In this document: positions 33,775-41,661 of the stretch, piece after piece
How the letters are laid out: the number at the start of each line of letters is the position of its first letter
Position numbering within the stretch: the first letter of the stretch is position 1
Source of the DNA: Kribbella antibiotica
GTDB lineage: Bacteria; Actinomycetota; Actinomycetes; Propionibacteriales; Kribbellaceae
Reading direction: 5' to 3'
NCBI RefSeq assembly: GCF_004349055.1
Contig: NZ_SMKX01000047.1
Location: 1 to 52,580, forward strand
Length of the DNA: 52,580 nt
Made by a program: the position numbers and the translations under genes
Notes under the pieces: model-generated
What the model saw: only the letters and a program-made list of their open reading frames with translations
What the model was told of the DNA's origin: nothing
The model's database searches: none

Positions 33775-35000
33775 GGACGGCCGTCCGCCCCGCACTTGAT
33801 GATCGGGCGGATGCAGTCGTTGACCCGGCGAGCCATCTCGTCCACCGGCCACGCGTTGAAGAAGTCGCCGTGCATGGTGAACCCGCCACCACTCGCCAAC
33901 CGGAAGCCGGCGGTGGAGCCGTTCACCGGATAGCGCAGCACCTGCCGCAGCTTCGGCACCGGGACCGGGTGGGTCGCCGGGCAGTCGCCGTTCACCGGAT
34001 ACGCCATGTGGCTCTTGTGATCCGCTGAGTCGAGATCACGACCGTTCCAGCACTGCGGGAAGTCCAGGTACGACTCCAGCATCGACCCGGCCGGGCAGGT
34101 GATGAAGTCGTGCCCAGCACCGGCATCACCGGCATGCAGACACGACCACCGCGAGATGGTGTTGTCGCTCGGCCCGGTCGCCTTTGCGTTGCCTGCAACG
34201 ATCCGCAGTCCGTAAGGCAGCGGCTGAGTCCGAGCGATCACATCGTCCCGGACACCTTCGCCCAGGTAGTAGAACGTCGTACCGGTCGGCTCCACCGGCT
34301 GGTTGTTGGAGTAGAAAGTAGGCACCCAGTACGACGACCTGTCGACCGCCGGGTTGCAGCTCGTCGGCGAATTGGCCAGGTCGTCAACCGTCGTGTTGGC
34401 GTTGGTCACGGTCGCACCGAAGAAGCTGTGCATGTGCGATGCACCCGGCATGTTCGGGAACACGATCGGGTCGTCCGGCAGCCGGTGCGTGTACGCGCAG
34501 TCCGCCAGGAATTCCGCGACTCGAACGATCGGCCCGCCAGTACCGCCGTACACCTGGAACTCCCAGAGCGACGCTCCCCATTGGGTTGCCCGCTCGGTGA
34601 CCAGCACGCGAACGTAGCGGCCCGAGCCGGAGACGGCGAGGTTCTGATCACCGCCGGCGCTCGTCGTGGTCGAGTAGGCGGAGATCCATTCGTTGCCGGT
34701 GTTCGACGTCTCGATCCGGAAACCCTTCGCGTACGCCGCCTCCCAGCGCAACTGCACGCGGTTGAACGACTGGGTCGAACCGAGGTCGATCCGCAACCAC
34801 TGGTTGTCGGCGAAGGTGCTCGCCCAGCGGGTGCCGTTGTTGCCATCGACGGCCGCGGCGGCCGGCGTACCGGCGTTCTCAGTCGACGAGGCGAGGGCGG
34901 GGCGGTTCTGCGACAGCAGAGTTTCGGCGGCTTGCGCGTTGCCCGAGGTCACCAGGAAGGCACCAAGTACGGCAAGCACGGTCAACAGAGCTTTTCTCAT
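33771..35000 (-). CDS. Secreted protein with discoidin (CBM32-like) domain and DUF1996
   Basis: 409 residues. Signal peptide (MRKALLTVLAVLGAFLVTSG, cleavage after AQAA). Residues ~25-150 are an F5/8-type discoidin domain (WLRIDLGSTQSFNRVQLRWE, ending ASLWEFQVYG), close to those of the upstream GH16 protein. Residues ~160-405 match DUF1996, a domain of secreted fungal and actinobacterial proteins, with HMHSFFGATVTNANT and CWNGRDLDSADHKSHMAYP. It starts 13 bases after the GH16 stop, so both are made together, probably for polysaccharide use or fungal-wall attack. Confidence 0.87.
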   Translation of the reverse strand: MRKALLTVLAVLGAFLVTSGNAQAAETLLSQNRPALASSTENAGTPAAAAVDGNNGTRWASTFADNQWLRIDLGSTQSFNRVQLRWEAAYAKGFRIETSNTGNEWISAYSTTTSAGGDQNLAVSGSGRYVRVLVTERATQWGASLWEFQVYGGTGGPIVRVAEFLADCAYTHRLPDDPIVFPNMPGASHMHSFFGATVTNANTTVDDLANSPTSCNPAVDRSSYWVPTFYSNNQPVEPTGTTFYYLGEGVRDDVIARTQPLPYGLRIVAGNAKATGPSDNTISRWSCLHAGDAGAGHDFITCPAGSMLESYLDFPQCWNGRDLDSADHKSHMAYPVNGDCPATHPVPVPKLRQVLRYPVNGSTAGFRLASGGGFTMHGDFFNAWPVDEMARRVNDCIRPIIKCGADGRP

Positions 35001-35013
35001 GGTCGGTCACCTC

Positions 35014-36741
35014 TCAGTGGTAGACGCGGACATAGTCGACGAGCATGCGGGACGGGAACGGGGTCTGGGCGTCCGGCGGGCCAGGGAAGTCGCCGCCCAC
35101 GGCCAAGTTCAGGATCAGGTAGAACGGGTGGTCGAAGATCCACGGCCCGCGTGTCGCCTCGAGCTGGGCCTTGTCAACAGTGAAGACCGTGGTCCCGTCG
35201 ACCTGGTAGGTGATGCCGGTGGAGTTCCACAGCATCGTCCAGGTGTGGAAGTCTCCTGCGAAGTCCGCGCCACCCGGCAGACCGTAGGTCCCGCCGTACC
35301 CGCCGGCGCCGTTGTAGGCCGGGGCGTGCAGCGTCGAGTACCCCTTGGTGGTCTCGCGACCGAGGATCTCCATGATGTCGATCTCGCCGTTGTACGGCCA
35401 CGGCCGGCCGGTGAGGAAGTCGCTCCCCATCATCCAGAACGCCGGCCAGAGACCATTGCCCTTCGGCACCTTGATCCGGGCCTCGACCTTCCCGTACGTC
35501 GTGTCGAACTTCGTCCCGGTGTTGATCCGGCCGGACGTGTACTGGCAGACGCCCTTACCGCTGACCGGGTCGATGGGGCACGCCGTACCGGGGGTTTCCT
35601 GGCGGCGGGCCTCGATCACCAGGTTGCCCTGGCCGTCGGTCTGGACGTTGTCGTTGTTGGTGTAAACCTGCAGCTCGTTGTTCTGGCCGATGCCAGGGTC
35701 AGCGCGCCACTTGGCAGCGTTGGGCTTGGCGCCGGCCGGGGTGTCGAAGTTGTCTTCGAAGATCAGCTGCGGCGGATTCGCCGGGTCGGCGGGCGGGGTC
35801 GGGGGGGTGTTGGGCGCGCCGCCGGTGCCGTAGACCTGGAACTCCCACAGCGAATACCCGTACGGCGTATTGCGTTGCGTGCCGTACATCCGCACGTACC
35901 GGCCGGTGCCGGAGACGGTCAAGGTCTCCTTGAAACCGGGGCCGTTCGTGGTGGAGTAGATGGTCGTCCAGTTGTTCGCGTCGTTCGAAACCTGCACCTG
36001 GTAGGACTTCGCCGAGGCCGGATCCCATTGCAGGACGACCTTGTCGATCTGTGCGGTCGCACCGAGGTCGACGTAGATCCAGCCCGGATCGACCCAGCCG
36101 GAGTCGGTCGCGGTCGCCCAGCGGCTGGCCGGGTCGAGGTCGAACGCGCGGGCCGGGGTGCACTCGAAGCAGTTGCCGTCGCTCTGCTGCGTGGAGGCGA
36201 CGCCAGGTTTGTTGTAGGACAGCAGACCTGAGCTCGGGCCGGGGCCGCTCGCGCTGCCGAGGACCTTGAACTCCCAGAGCGAATAGCCCCACTGCGTGGC
36301 TCGCTGCGTGCCCACCAGGCGGACGTAGCGACCAGTACCGCTGACATTGAGAGTTTGGTTGCCTCCAGCACCATTCGTGGTGGAGTTGATCGTCGTCCAG
36401 CTGTTCGCGTCGTTGGACACCTGGATCTGGAAAGCGCTCGCGTACGCCGTCTCCCAGGCCAGCTGCACCTGGTTGATCGTGGCCGAAGCGCCGAGGTCGA
36501 CCTGGATCCACTGCGGGTCGCCGAACGCACTCGACCAGCGGGTACCGGGATCGCCGTCGACAGCCGAGGCGGCGCCGAAGACGGCGTTCTCGGAGGAGGA
36601 AGCAGTGGCGGTCTTGCCTTGGGACAGCAGTACGTCGGCGGCGCGCGCGGGGAGCGCGACCACGAAGCCGAGGAAGAGCAAGAGGGCTGCGAGGGCGGCC
36701 GCAGCGCGGTATCGGATTCTGGGGCGGGTGAGATGTGGCAT
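35014..36741 (-). CDS. Secreted GH16 beta-1,3-glucanase-like enzyme with two discoidin domains
   Basis: 575 residues from ATG 36741, preceded by GGAGA at good spacing. Signal peptide with RAAAALAALLLFLGFVVALP and ARA cleavage. Two discoidin/CBM32-like domains (residues ~35-165 and ~175-310), each ending YSLWEF, lie before a Pro/Thr linker and the C-terminal GH16 domain (from LIFEDNFDTPAGAKPNAAKW). The GH16 catalytic core is GEIDIMEILGRE (E-x-D-x-x-E). GH16 retaining enzymes of this type usually cleave beta-1,3-glucans (laminarin); the discoidin domains would hold it on the substrate. Divergent from the LacI regulator and preceded by palindromic operators. Confidence 0.9.
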   Translation of the reverse strand: MPHLTRPRIRYRAAAALAALLLFLGFVVALPARAADVLLSQGKTATASSSENAVFGAASAVDGDPGTRWSSAFGDPQWIQVDLGASATINQVQLAWETAYASAFQIQVSNDANSWTTINSTTNGAGGNQTLNVSGTGRYVRLVGTQRATQWGYSLWEFKVLGSASGPGPSSGLLSYNKPGVASTQQSDGNCFECTPARAFDLDPASRWATATDSGWVDPGWIYVDLGATAQIDKVVLQWDPASAKSYQVQVSNDANNWTTIYSTTNGPGFKETLTVSGTGRYVRMYGTQRNTPYGYSLWEFQVYGTGGAPNTPPTPPADPANPPQLIFEDNFDTPAGAKPNAAKWRADPGIGQNNELQVYTNNDNVQTDGQGNLVIEARRQETPGTACPIDPVSGKGVCQYTSGRINTGTKFDTTYGKVEARIKVPKGNGLWPAFWMMGSDFLTGRPWPYNGEIDIMEILGRETTKGYSTLHAPAYNGAGGYGGTYGLPGGADFAGDFHTWTMLWNSTGITYQVDGTTVFTVDKAQLEATRGPWIFDHPFYLILNLAVGGDFPGPPDAQTPFPSRMLVDYVRVYH

Positions 36742-36781
36742 GGGCGTCTCCGGGGCAGTCGGATGCACATCGATCAAGCGG

Positions 36782-36854
36782 TCAGGGAACGTTCCCTGAG
36801 GCAGAGACTGTGCCCGCCAGGGAACGGTGTCAAGAGTTGACAGGTTCCGGAACC
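36782..36854. promoter_or_regulatory. LacI-type operator cluster between the GH16 and lacI-like genes
   Basis: TCAGGGAACGTTCCCTGA (36782-36799) is a perfect 18-bp palindrome with the central CG usual for LacI-family operators. A related half-site CCAGGGAACG follows at 36818-36827. GGTTCCGGAACC (36843-36854) is a perfect 12-bp palindrome downstream of TTGACA (36837-36842). The 18-mer is 41 bases before the GH16 start; the last lies 31 bases before the regulator start. Dual control of GH16 and self-regulation by the LacI protein is likely. Confidence 0.78.
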
Positions 36855-36884
36855 GTGGCATCCTCAAGCTTGGGAGGGGTGACT

Positions 36885-37880
36885 ATGCGAAGGCCGACCT
36901 TGCATGCGGTGGCGGCCCGGGCCGGGGTGTCGAAGTCGAGCGTGTCCCGGGTGATCAACGGGGAGCCGACGGTCGCGCCCGCGATCCGGGAGATCGTGAT
37001 GGCCGCGGTGGCCGAGCTCGGCTACGTTCCGAACGGCGCCGCCCGTAACCTGGTCACCCAGCGGACGAACACGATCGCGATCATCGTCTCCGATCCCCCG
37101 GCCGGCCTGGTCTCCGACGACCCGATGTTCGCCATGGTCGTCCGCGCCGCCAGCCGCGAGCTGGAGAGCGCCGGCAAACAGGTTTCCCTGATGCTGGCCG
37201 GCTCCGACGAGAGCCGCCTCCGGGTGGAGAAATCACTAGCGGCCGGTGACGTCGACGGCGCAATCCTCGTCTCGATGGACGGCGCCGACCCACTCCCCGC
37301 CATACTGTCGCGGACCGGGCTGCCCATCGTCTCCCACGGCCGCCTCGCCACCCCCGGCCTGATGCCCTGGGTCGACAACGACAACCACGGCGGCGCCACT
37401 GCCGCAGTCCAGCATCTCCTCGCCCAAGGCCGCCGCCGCATCGCCACCATCTCCGGCCCCCTCGACATGACCGCTGCCCAAGAACGCCTCACGGCGTACC
37501 GCGAAACCCTCAAAGACACCGGCCGCCGCTCGATAGTTGCCCTAGGCGACTTCACCCGCATCTCCGGCGCCGACTCCATGCGCCAGCTCCTGGAAGACGA
37601 CCCTGACCTCGACGCCGTCTTCGCCGCCAACGACCTGATGGCCATCGGCGCCCTCCGCACCCTGCGCCAAGCCGGCCGCCGAGTCCCCGACGACGTAGCC
37701 GTCATCGGCTTCGACGACATCGAAGCCGCCCTCTACGCAGCCCCCGCCCTCACCACCATCCGCTCCCCCATGACCGCCCAAGCAGTCCAAACCACCCAAC
37801 TCCTCCTCAACCTCCTGACCCACGGCTCCGCCGACCCCGTAGTCCTCCCCACCGAACTGATCATCCGCGAATCAGCCTGA
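36885..37880 (+). CDS. LacI-family transcriptional regulator
   Basis: 331 residues from ATG 36885, preceded by GGGAGGGG; GTG 36879 is an alternative. The HTH is TLHAVAARAGVSKSSVSRVI, with the hinge region at ELGYVPNGAARNLV. The periplasmic-binding-protein-like effector domain follows, with VFAANDLMAIGALRTL and DVAVIGFDDIEAALYAAP as classic marks. It probably represses the divergent GH16-DUF1996-DUF305 unit until an oligosaccharide signal arrives. Confidence 0.92.
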   Translation: MRRPTLHAVAARAGVSKSSVSRVINGEPTVAPAIREIVMAAVAELGYVPNGAARNLVTQRTNTIAIIVSDPPAGLVSDDPMFAMVVRAASRELESAGKQVSLMLAGSDESRLRVEKSLAAGDVDGAILVSMDGADPLPAILSRTGLPIVSHGRLATPGLMPWVDNDNHGGATAAVQHLLAQGRRRIATISGPLDMTAAQERLTAYRETLKDTGRRSIVALGDFTRISGADSMRQLLEDDPDLDAVFAANDLMAIGALRTLRQAGRRVPDDVAVIGFDDIEAALYAAPALTTIRSPMTAQAVQTTQLLLNLLTHGSADPVVLPTELIIRESA

Positions 37881-37918
37881 CCAACCTGAACCTCGCGCAT
37901 CCGAGGTCGTGACGTCTC

Positions 37919-37962
37919 GGTGGAAACTCCTTGTCGCTCCGCGCACATTTAGTTCCACCTAG
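37919..37962. repeat. 44-bp flanking repeat, copy 1
   Basis: Starts GGTGGAAACTCCTTGTCGCT and ends GTTCCACCTAG. The ends GGTGGAA/TTCCACC are inverted, and an extra A (GGTGGAAAC versus GTTCCACC) would bulge from the stem; inner bases CT/AG, TGT/ACA and CGC/GCG extend the fold. Located 39 bases after the lacI-like stop and 76 bases before the AbiEi/DUF559-like ATG. It matches copy 2 at 40 of 44 bases. Confidence 0.8.
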
Positions 37963-38038
37963 ATGGCCGGTGAGGCGCGAGTCGGGGTTATCCACAGGGG
38001 CTCCGACGCGGGGGCGCCCAATCCGTCAGGCTTGGGGG

Positions 38039-38995
38039 ATGGATTGGTGGTGGGCGCGACAACTCGCGGACGACGGGATCGACGCGCTGATCCACCATCA
38101 GGGCCGGGTCGTTTCTCGGGCGCAGTTGCAGGCTGCGGGCTGGTCCGAATCACAACTCACTCGCGGGTTGCGTAACCACCGCTGGCAAGCCGTGCACCCC
38201 GGCGTCTACGCGACTCACACTGGACCGATCGGGTACGACGAAGGTCGCCTTGCCGCGCTCTTGTACGCCGGCCCCGAAGCCGCGTGGAGCCACTACACCG
38301 CGGCGGAGCAACTCGGCCTGCTCAAGCCCGACAGCAGCCGGCCGATCTACATCGCCATCCCGAAACGGCGCAGGGTGCGACCGCAGCCGGGAATTCTCAT
38401 CCACCGCGATGAATACTGGGCCAGGCGCCGAGGCACGGTCCTCCCACCTCGACGCAAGCCCGCGGATGCAGTACTGGACATTGTTGGTATTTCGCAGTCG
38501 TCGGACGACGCTGCCGCGGTGGTCGCTCAGGCGTGCCAGAGCGGACGGGTGAGTCCCGCGCAGATCCTCAAGGCACTGGCCGATCGTTCCCGGCTACGGC
38601 ACCGACATGCGCTGCTGCCGATCTTGAGCGACGTCGCGGCCGGCTCACACTCCTTGCTCGAACTGCGCTATGCGCGCGATGTCGAACGTCGGCACGGGTT
38701 ACCCAGGGGCCTGCGGCAACGCTCGGTGGACAACGAGTTCACTGATGTCTTCTACGACGGGTTCACGCTGGTGGTGGAGCTCGACGGCCGGTTCCACCTC
38801 GTCCCGCACCGGCGCTGGCGGGACCTCGATCGGGACAACCGGGCGACGCTCCGGGCCGAAGCCACGCTGCGCTACGGCTGGTTCGACATCACCAACCGGC
38901 CGTGCGAGGCCGCCGTACAGGCTCTTCAGATCCTTCGCCGCACCAAGCCTGACCTCACCGCCAAGCCCTGCAGCCCGTCCTGCCCGGTTCGCTGA
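38039..38995 (+). CDS. AbiEi-antitoxin-like / DUF559 (Vsr-fold nuclease-like) protein
   Basis: 318 residues from ATG 38039, with GGGGG directly upstream; upstream starts in the same frame run through repeat copy 1. The N-terminal ~60 residues look like the AbiEi-type winged helix (HQGRVVSRAQLQAAGWSES followed by NHRWQAVHPGVYATH), the DNA-binding part of type IV antitoxins. The C-terminal ~110 residues resemble DUF559/Vsr-like endonuclease folds: an early Glu in SLLELRYARD, then FTDVFYDGFTLVVELDGRFH carrying candidate metal-binding Asp/Glu. Such solo proteins are common in actinomycetes, and their function is unsettled. No AbiEii-like toxin gene is adjacent. The gene is bracketed by two near-identical repeats, like a mobile cassette. 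Confidence 0.75.
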   Translation: MDWWWARQLADDGIDALIHHQGRVVSRAQLQAAGWSESQLTRGLRNHRWQAVHPGVYATHTGPIGYDEGRLAALLYAGPEAAWSHYTAAEQLGLLKPDSSRPIYIAIPKRRRVRPQPGILIHRDEYWARRRGTVLPPRRKPADAVLDIVGISQSSDDAAAVVAQACQSGRVSPAQILKALADRSRLRHRHALLPILSDVAAGSHSLLELRYARDVERRHGLPRGLRQRSVDNEFTDVFYDGFTLVVELDGRFHLVPHRRWRDLDRDNRATLRAEATLRYGWFDITNRPCEAAVQALQILRRTKPDLTAKPCSPSCPVR

Positions 38996-39001
38996 GGCAT
39001 G

Positions 39002-39045
39002 GGTGGAAACTCCTTGTCGCTGGGGGCACATTTTGTTCCACCTAG
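39002..39045. repeat. 44-bp flanking repeat, copy 2
   Basis: Same start (GGTGGAAACTCCTTGTCGCT) and end (GTTCCACCTAG) as copy 1, differing at four bases: three in the loop region and one A-to-T inside the right arm. It begins 6 bases after the AbiEi/DUF559-like stop and ends 12 bases before the convergent CMD-like gene stop. Confidence 0.8.
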
Positions 39046-39057
39046 CTATCTGGACCT

Positions 39058-39465
39058 TTAGGCAGCGGCGATCAGTCCGCGCTCGGTGAAGACCTTCTTC
39101 GCGGCGAGGGTCGCATTGAGGGCTCGGGGCATGCCGCAGTAAACGGACGCGTGCAGGAGCGCCTCGGTGATCTCTTCGCGAGTGAGGCCGACATTCAACG
39201 ACGCGTTGACGTGTACGTCGAGCTGCGGCTCGCAGCCGCCGAGCGCGGTGAGGATGCCTAGGGTGACGAGTTGGCGGTCGCGGGGGGTGAGTTCGGTGCG
39301 GGTGTACATCTGGCCGAAGGCCCAGGCGACGACCTGGTGGCCGAGTTCGGGTGAGACGTCGGCGAGGGCGTCGATGACGCGTTGGCCGCCTTCGCCGTCG
39401 ACGGCGTCGAGGACAGTCATGCCGTGCTCGAACTGCTCCTTGCGGATGCTCTCATTCTTGGTCAT
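39058..39465 (-). CDS. Carboxymuconolactone decarboxylase family protein
   Basis: 135 residues, the usual single-domain size. The core ELTPRDRQLVTLGILTALGG and the segment REEITEALLHASVYCGMPRA match the CMD/PcaC branch rather than the AhpD branch, whose C-x2-C is absent (HASVYCG has one Cys). The family includes protocatechuate-pathway decarboxylase and many uncharacterised members; no other aromatic-pathway gene is near, so the substrate is open. Divergent from the LysR gene, which probably controls it. Confidence 0.83.
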   Translation of the reverse strand: MTKNESIRKEQFEHGMTVLDAVDGEGGQRVIDALADVSPELGHQVVAWAFGQMYTRTELTPRDRQLVTLGILTALGGCEPQLDVHVNASLNVGLTREEITEALLHASVYCGMPRALNATLAAKKVFTERGLIAAA

Positions 39466-39492
39466 GTGACGATCCTTGCTGCGGATGAGCTA

Positions 39493-39536
39493 GCCTTCAA
39501 GGCACTCTTAGGCTCGTCGAACATGCCCGGAAGGCA
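39493..39536. promoter_or_regulatory. LysR-type binding sites in the CMD/LysR intergenic region
   Basis: GCCTTCAAGGC (39493-39503) is a perfect palindrome and TGCCCGGAAGGCA (39524-39536) fits the LysR T-N11-A rule with TGCC/GGCA ends. Both share GCC/GGC half-sites. They fill the 74-base gap between the divergent starts at 39465 and 39540, the usual place for a LysR regulator to control its neighbour and itself. Confidence 0.6.
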
Positions 39537-39539
39537 TAG

Positions 39540-40436
39540 ATGGAACTGCGCTTGCTCTCGTACGTCGTTGCCGTGGCGGAGGCCGGCTCGGTCGCTCAGG
39601 CTGCTGAGTCGTTGCACATCACCCAACCCACGTTGAGCCGGCAACTGCGGGATCTCGAACGCCGGCTCGGCACCAAACTCTTCACCCAAGAGAACCGCCG
39701 TACCGTCCCGACACTTGCAGGCGCGGCCCTTGTCGAGCGGTCCCGCGTTCTGCTGGCCGATGCGGCCGCGGCCGAGCAGCAGGTCCGCGATATCGCCGCC
39801 GGTCGCCGCGGGCGGCTCACGCTGACGTTCGCCGGTTCGGGCATCAATGGCCCGCTGGCCGGAACGCTCGCGACCTTCCGCAACGAGTTCCCCGACGTCA
39901 CGCTCAACCTGGTCGAGAGTTTCAACGACGCTGCCATGTCGGCCGCCGTACTGACCGGTGCGGCCGACATCGCCGTCCAGCGCCTACCCGCCGCCGACGT
40001 ACAGCTCGTCACGCAGTTGTGGTGGCAGGAGCCGATGACCGCTTTCCTGCCGGCCGATCACCCGTTGGCCCAGTCCGGCAAGGAAATCAAGCCTGCCGAG
40101 CTCGGTCAGGTACCGCTCGTTATCTGGCCCCGCGAGGAATCGTCGCAGTCCTACGACGAGATCATGGCGATCTTCCGGCTCGCCGATGTGACGCCGGTGA
40201 TCGGGGCCGAGGCTCGCACTGTCCAGACATTGCTCGCATTGACCGCGGCCGGATTCGGCGCCGCCGTCTTGCCGGACTCCTTCCGCGCGCTCGGTCGTCA
40301 CGGCGTCACATCTCGCCCGATCCAGGGCACGGCGACACGGATGTTCTTGGTCTGGCGCCGCGACACGCCAAACCCGCTCGTCCACCGCTTCGTCGCGACA
40401 GTTAGTCCAAAATCTCCTGCAAACCCAAGCCAGTAA
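39540..40436 (+). CDS. LysR-family transcriptional regulator
   Basis: 298 residues, the standard length. N-terminal HTH (VAEAGSVAQAAESLHITQPT followed by LSRQLRDLE), then the two-lobed effector domain (GRLTLTFAGSGINGPLAG; AADIAVQRLP). It probably acts on the divergent CMD-like gene in response to an aromatic or acid ligand. Its last 35 bases overlap the end of the convergent EboE-like gene. Confidence 0.9.
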   Translation: MELRLLSYVVAVAEAGSVAQAAESLHITQPTLSRQLRDLERRLGTKLFTQENRRTVPTLAGAALVERSRVLLADAAAAEQQVRDIAAGRRGRLTLTFAGSGINGPLAGTLATFRNEFPDVTLNLVESFNDAAMSAAVLTGAADIAVQRLPAADVQLVTQLWWQEPMTAFLPADHPLAQSGKEIKPAELGQVPLVIWPREESSQSYDEIMAIFRLADVTPVIGAEARTVQTLLALTAAGFGAAVLPDSFRALGRHGVTSRPIQGTATRMFLVWRRDTPNPLVHRFVATVSPKSPANPSQ

Positions 40437-41556
40437 GGCGGTCCCGAAGCCACTGCAGTTCCTTGACGATGCGCTTGGCGAGCTGAACGCGGGTGCGCGG
40501 CTGGCGGGTCCAGGTGTACGTCTCCGACTCCAGGTGGTGCGTCATCGGATGCCCACCGCCGACCAGGCGGTTCAAACACTCATCCAGTACGGCGGTAGTC
40601 GCGGTGAGCGGCGCAGGCGGCGGCTCATGCGCCGCGATGTGCGCATGCATCCGCCAGCAGGCGTGACCGGACAGCTGGTAGGCCAGGTCGATGTCGTCGA
40701 CACCAGGACCGCACCACTCGCGCACCTGACGCAGGAACTTCGGATCGCTGAGGTCTTTCAGCGCCTGCTGACCAGCTCCGTCAGACGGGTCGACCAGCTG
40801 CGGCGCTACCGACAGCTGCGCCTTCACCACGTCCACACCGGCACGCCACAGCGTTTCGAACGCTGCACCGGGCTCCTCGAACTGCACTGCGAGATGACAG
40901 GTATCCAGCCCGAGCCCGATCCGCGACTTGCCTGCGTCCGCGCTGACGTAGGTGCTCAGCCAGCCAGCTGCCTGCCCCACCATCTCCAGCACGCACCCCG
41001 GCTCCGGCTCGACCGCAATCCGGATCCGTCGACCAGTACGGCGCTCTGTCCGGTCCAGGTGGAATTCCAGCCGGTCGAACGCCACCCTGGTCGCTTCGTT
41101 GCGCTGTTTGGACCATGGCTCCCGCCAGGCCAGTGGCAGCGTCGAGATCGACCCGTACGGTGCATCCGGCGGCAGCAGCTCCGCCAAAATGTCCACCAGG
41201 TCGACCGTGTACCGGAGTCGCTCGGTGTCGGTCCAGTCCGGGCAGTAGACCTTGGAGCCGACCACCTTGTCGACGAACGCCGAGTGGGCGACGCCGTTCA
41301 GTGAAACGACTTCCAGCTGCTGCCGAGCCAGCGCCCGCTGCAGCTTGCGCAGTGCGACCGGCGAGTTGGCCAGCCGGTCAGCGAGTGGGCTGACCAGCCA
41401 CAGTCCGATACCGAGCTTCGGTACGCCGAGCTCGGCCCGAGCGACGCCCGCACAGCCGTCCAGCCACTTGATCAGGTCATCCAGGTCGGTGGCAGGCAGA
41501 ACTGTCGCGGAGTACCCCAGGTGGACGGTCGAGCCGTCCCGATGGCGGAATCTCAT
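40402..41556 (-). CDS. EboE-like TIM-barrel protein (metabolite traffic family), solitary
   Basis: 384 residues, xylose-isomerase-like TIM barrel fold. The N-terminus VHLGYSATVLPATDLDDLIK and the segments GLWLVSPLADRLANS, VSLNGVAHSAFVDKVVG and IAVEPEPGCVLEM match EboE as I remember it. GLDTCHLAVQFE carries likely metal ligands. Known eboA-F clusters move a lipid-linked or polyketide precursor to the cell exterior (for example in scytonemin or other pathways), but none of the other ebo genes is present here. Its role in isolation is unclear. Confidence 0.72.
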   Translation of the reverse strand: MRFRHRDGSTVHLGYSATVLPATDLDDLIKWLDGCAGVARAELGVPKLGIGLWLVSPLADRLANSPVALRKLQRALARQQLEVVSLNGVAHSAFVDKVVGSKVYCPDWTDTERLRYTVDLVDILAELLPPDAPYGSISTLPLAWREPWSKQRNEATRVAFDRLEFHLDRTERRTGRRIRIAVEPEPGCVLEMVGQAAGWLSTYVSADAGKSRIGLGLDTCHLAVQFEEPGAAFETLWRAGVDVVKAQLSVAPQLVDPSDGAGQQALKDLSDPKFLRQVREWCGPGVDDIDLAYQLSGHACWRMHAHIAAHEPPPAPLTATTAVLDECLNRLVGGGHPMTHHLESETYTWTRQPRTRVQLAKRIVKELQWLRDRLTGLGLQEILD

Positions 41557-41661
41557 CAGTGCTCCTCACCCCGTACTGGCCACAGAAGGTAGTCATTGGC
41601 GGACTCTCTGTGACCTAATTGCACTGTAGGAGCATGTGCACTCCGGGGGAAGGGCTGATTT

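Noticed and set aside
37919..39045. True integron with attC sites
   Set aside because: No integrase gene is present and the repeat core does not fit the attC consensus; only the cassette-like layout is retained as a finding.
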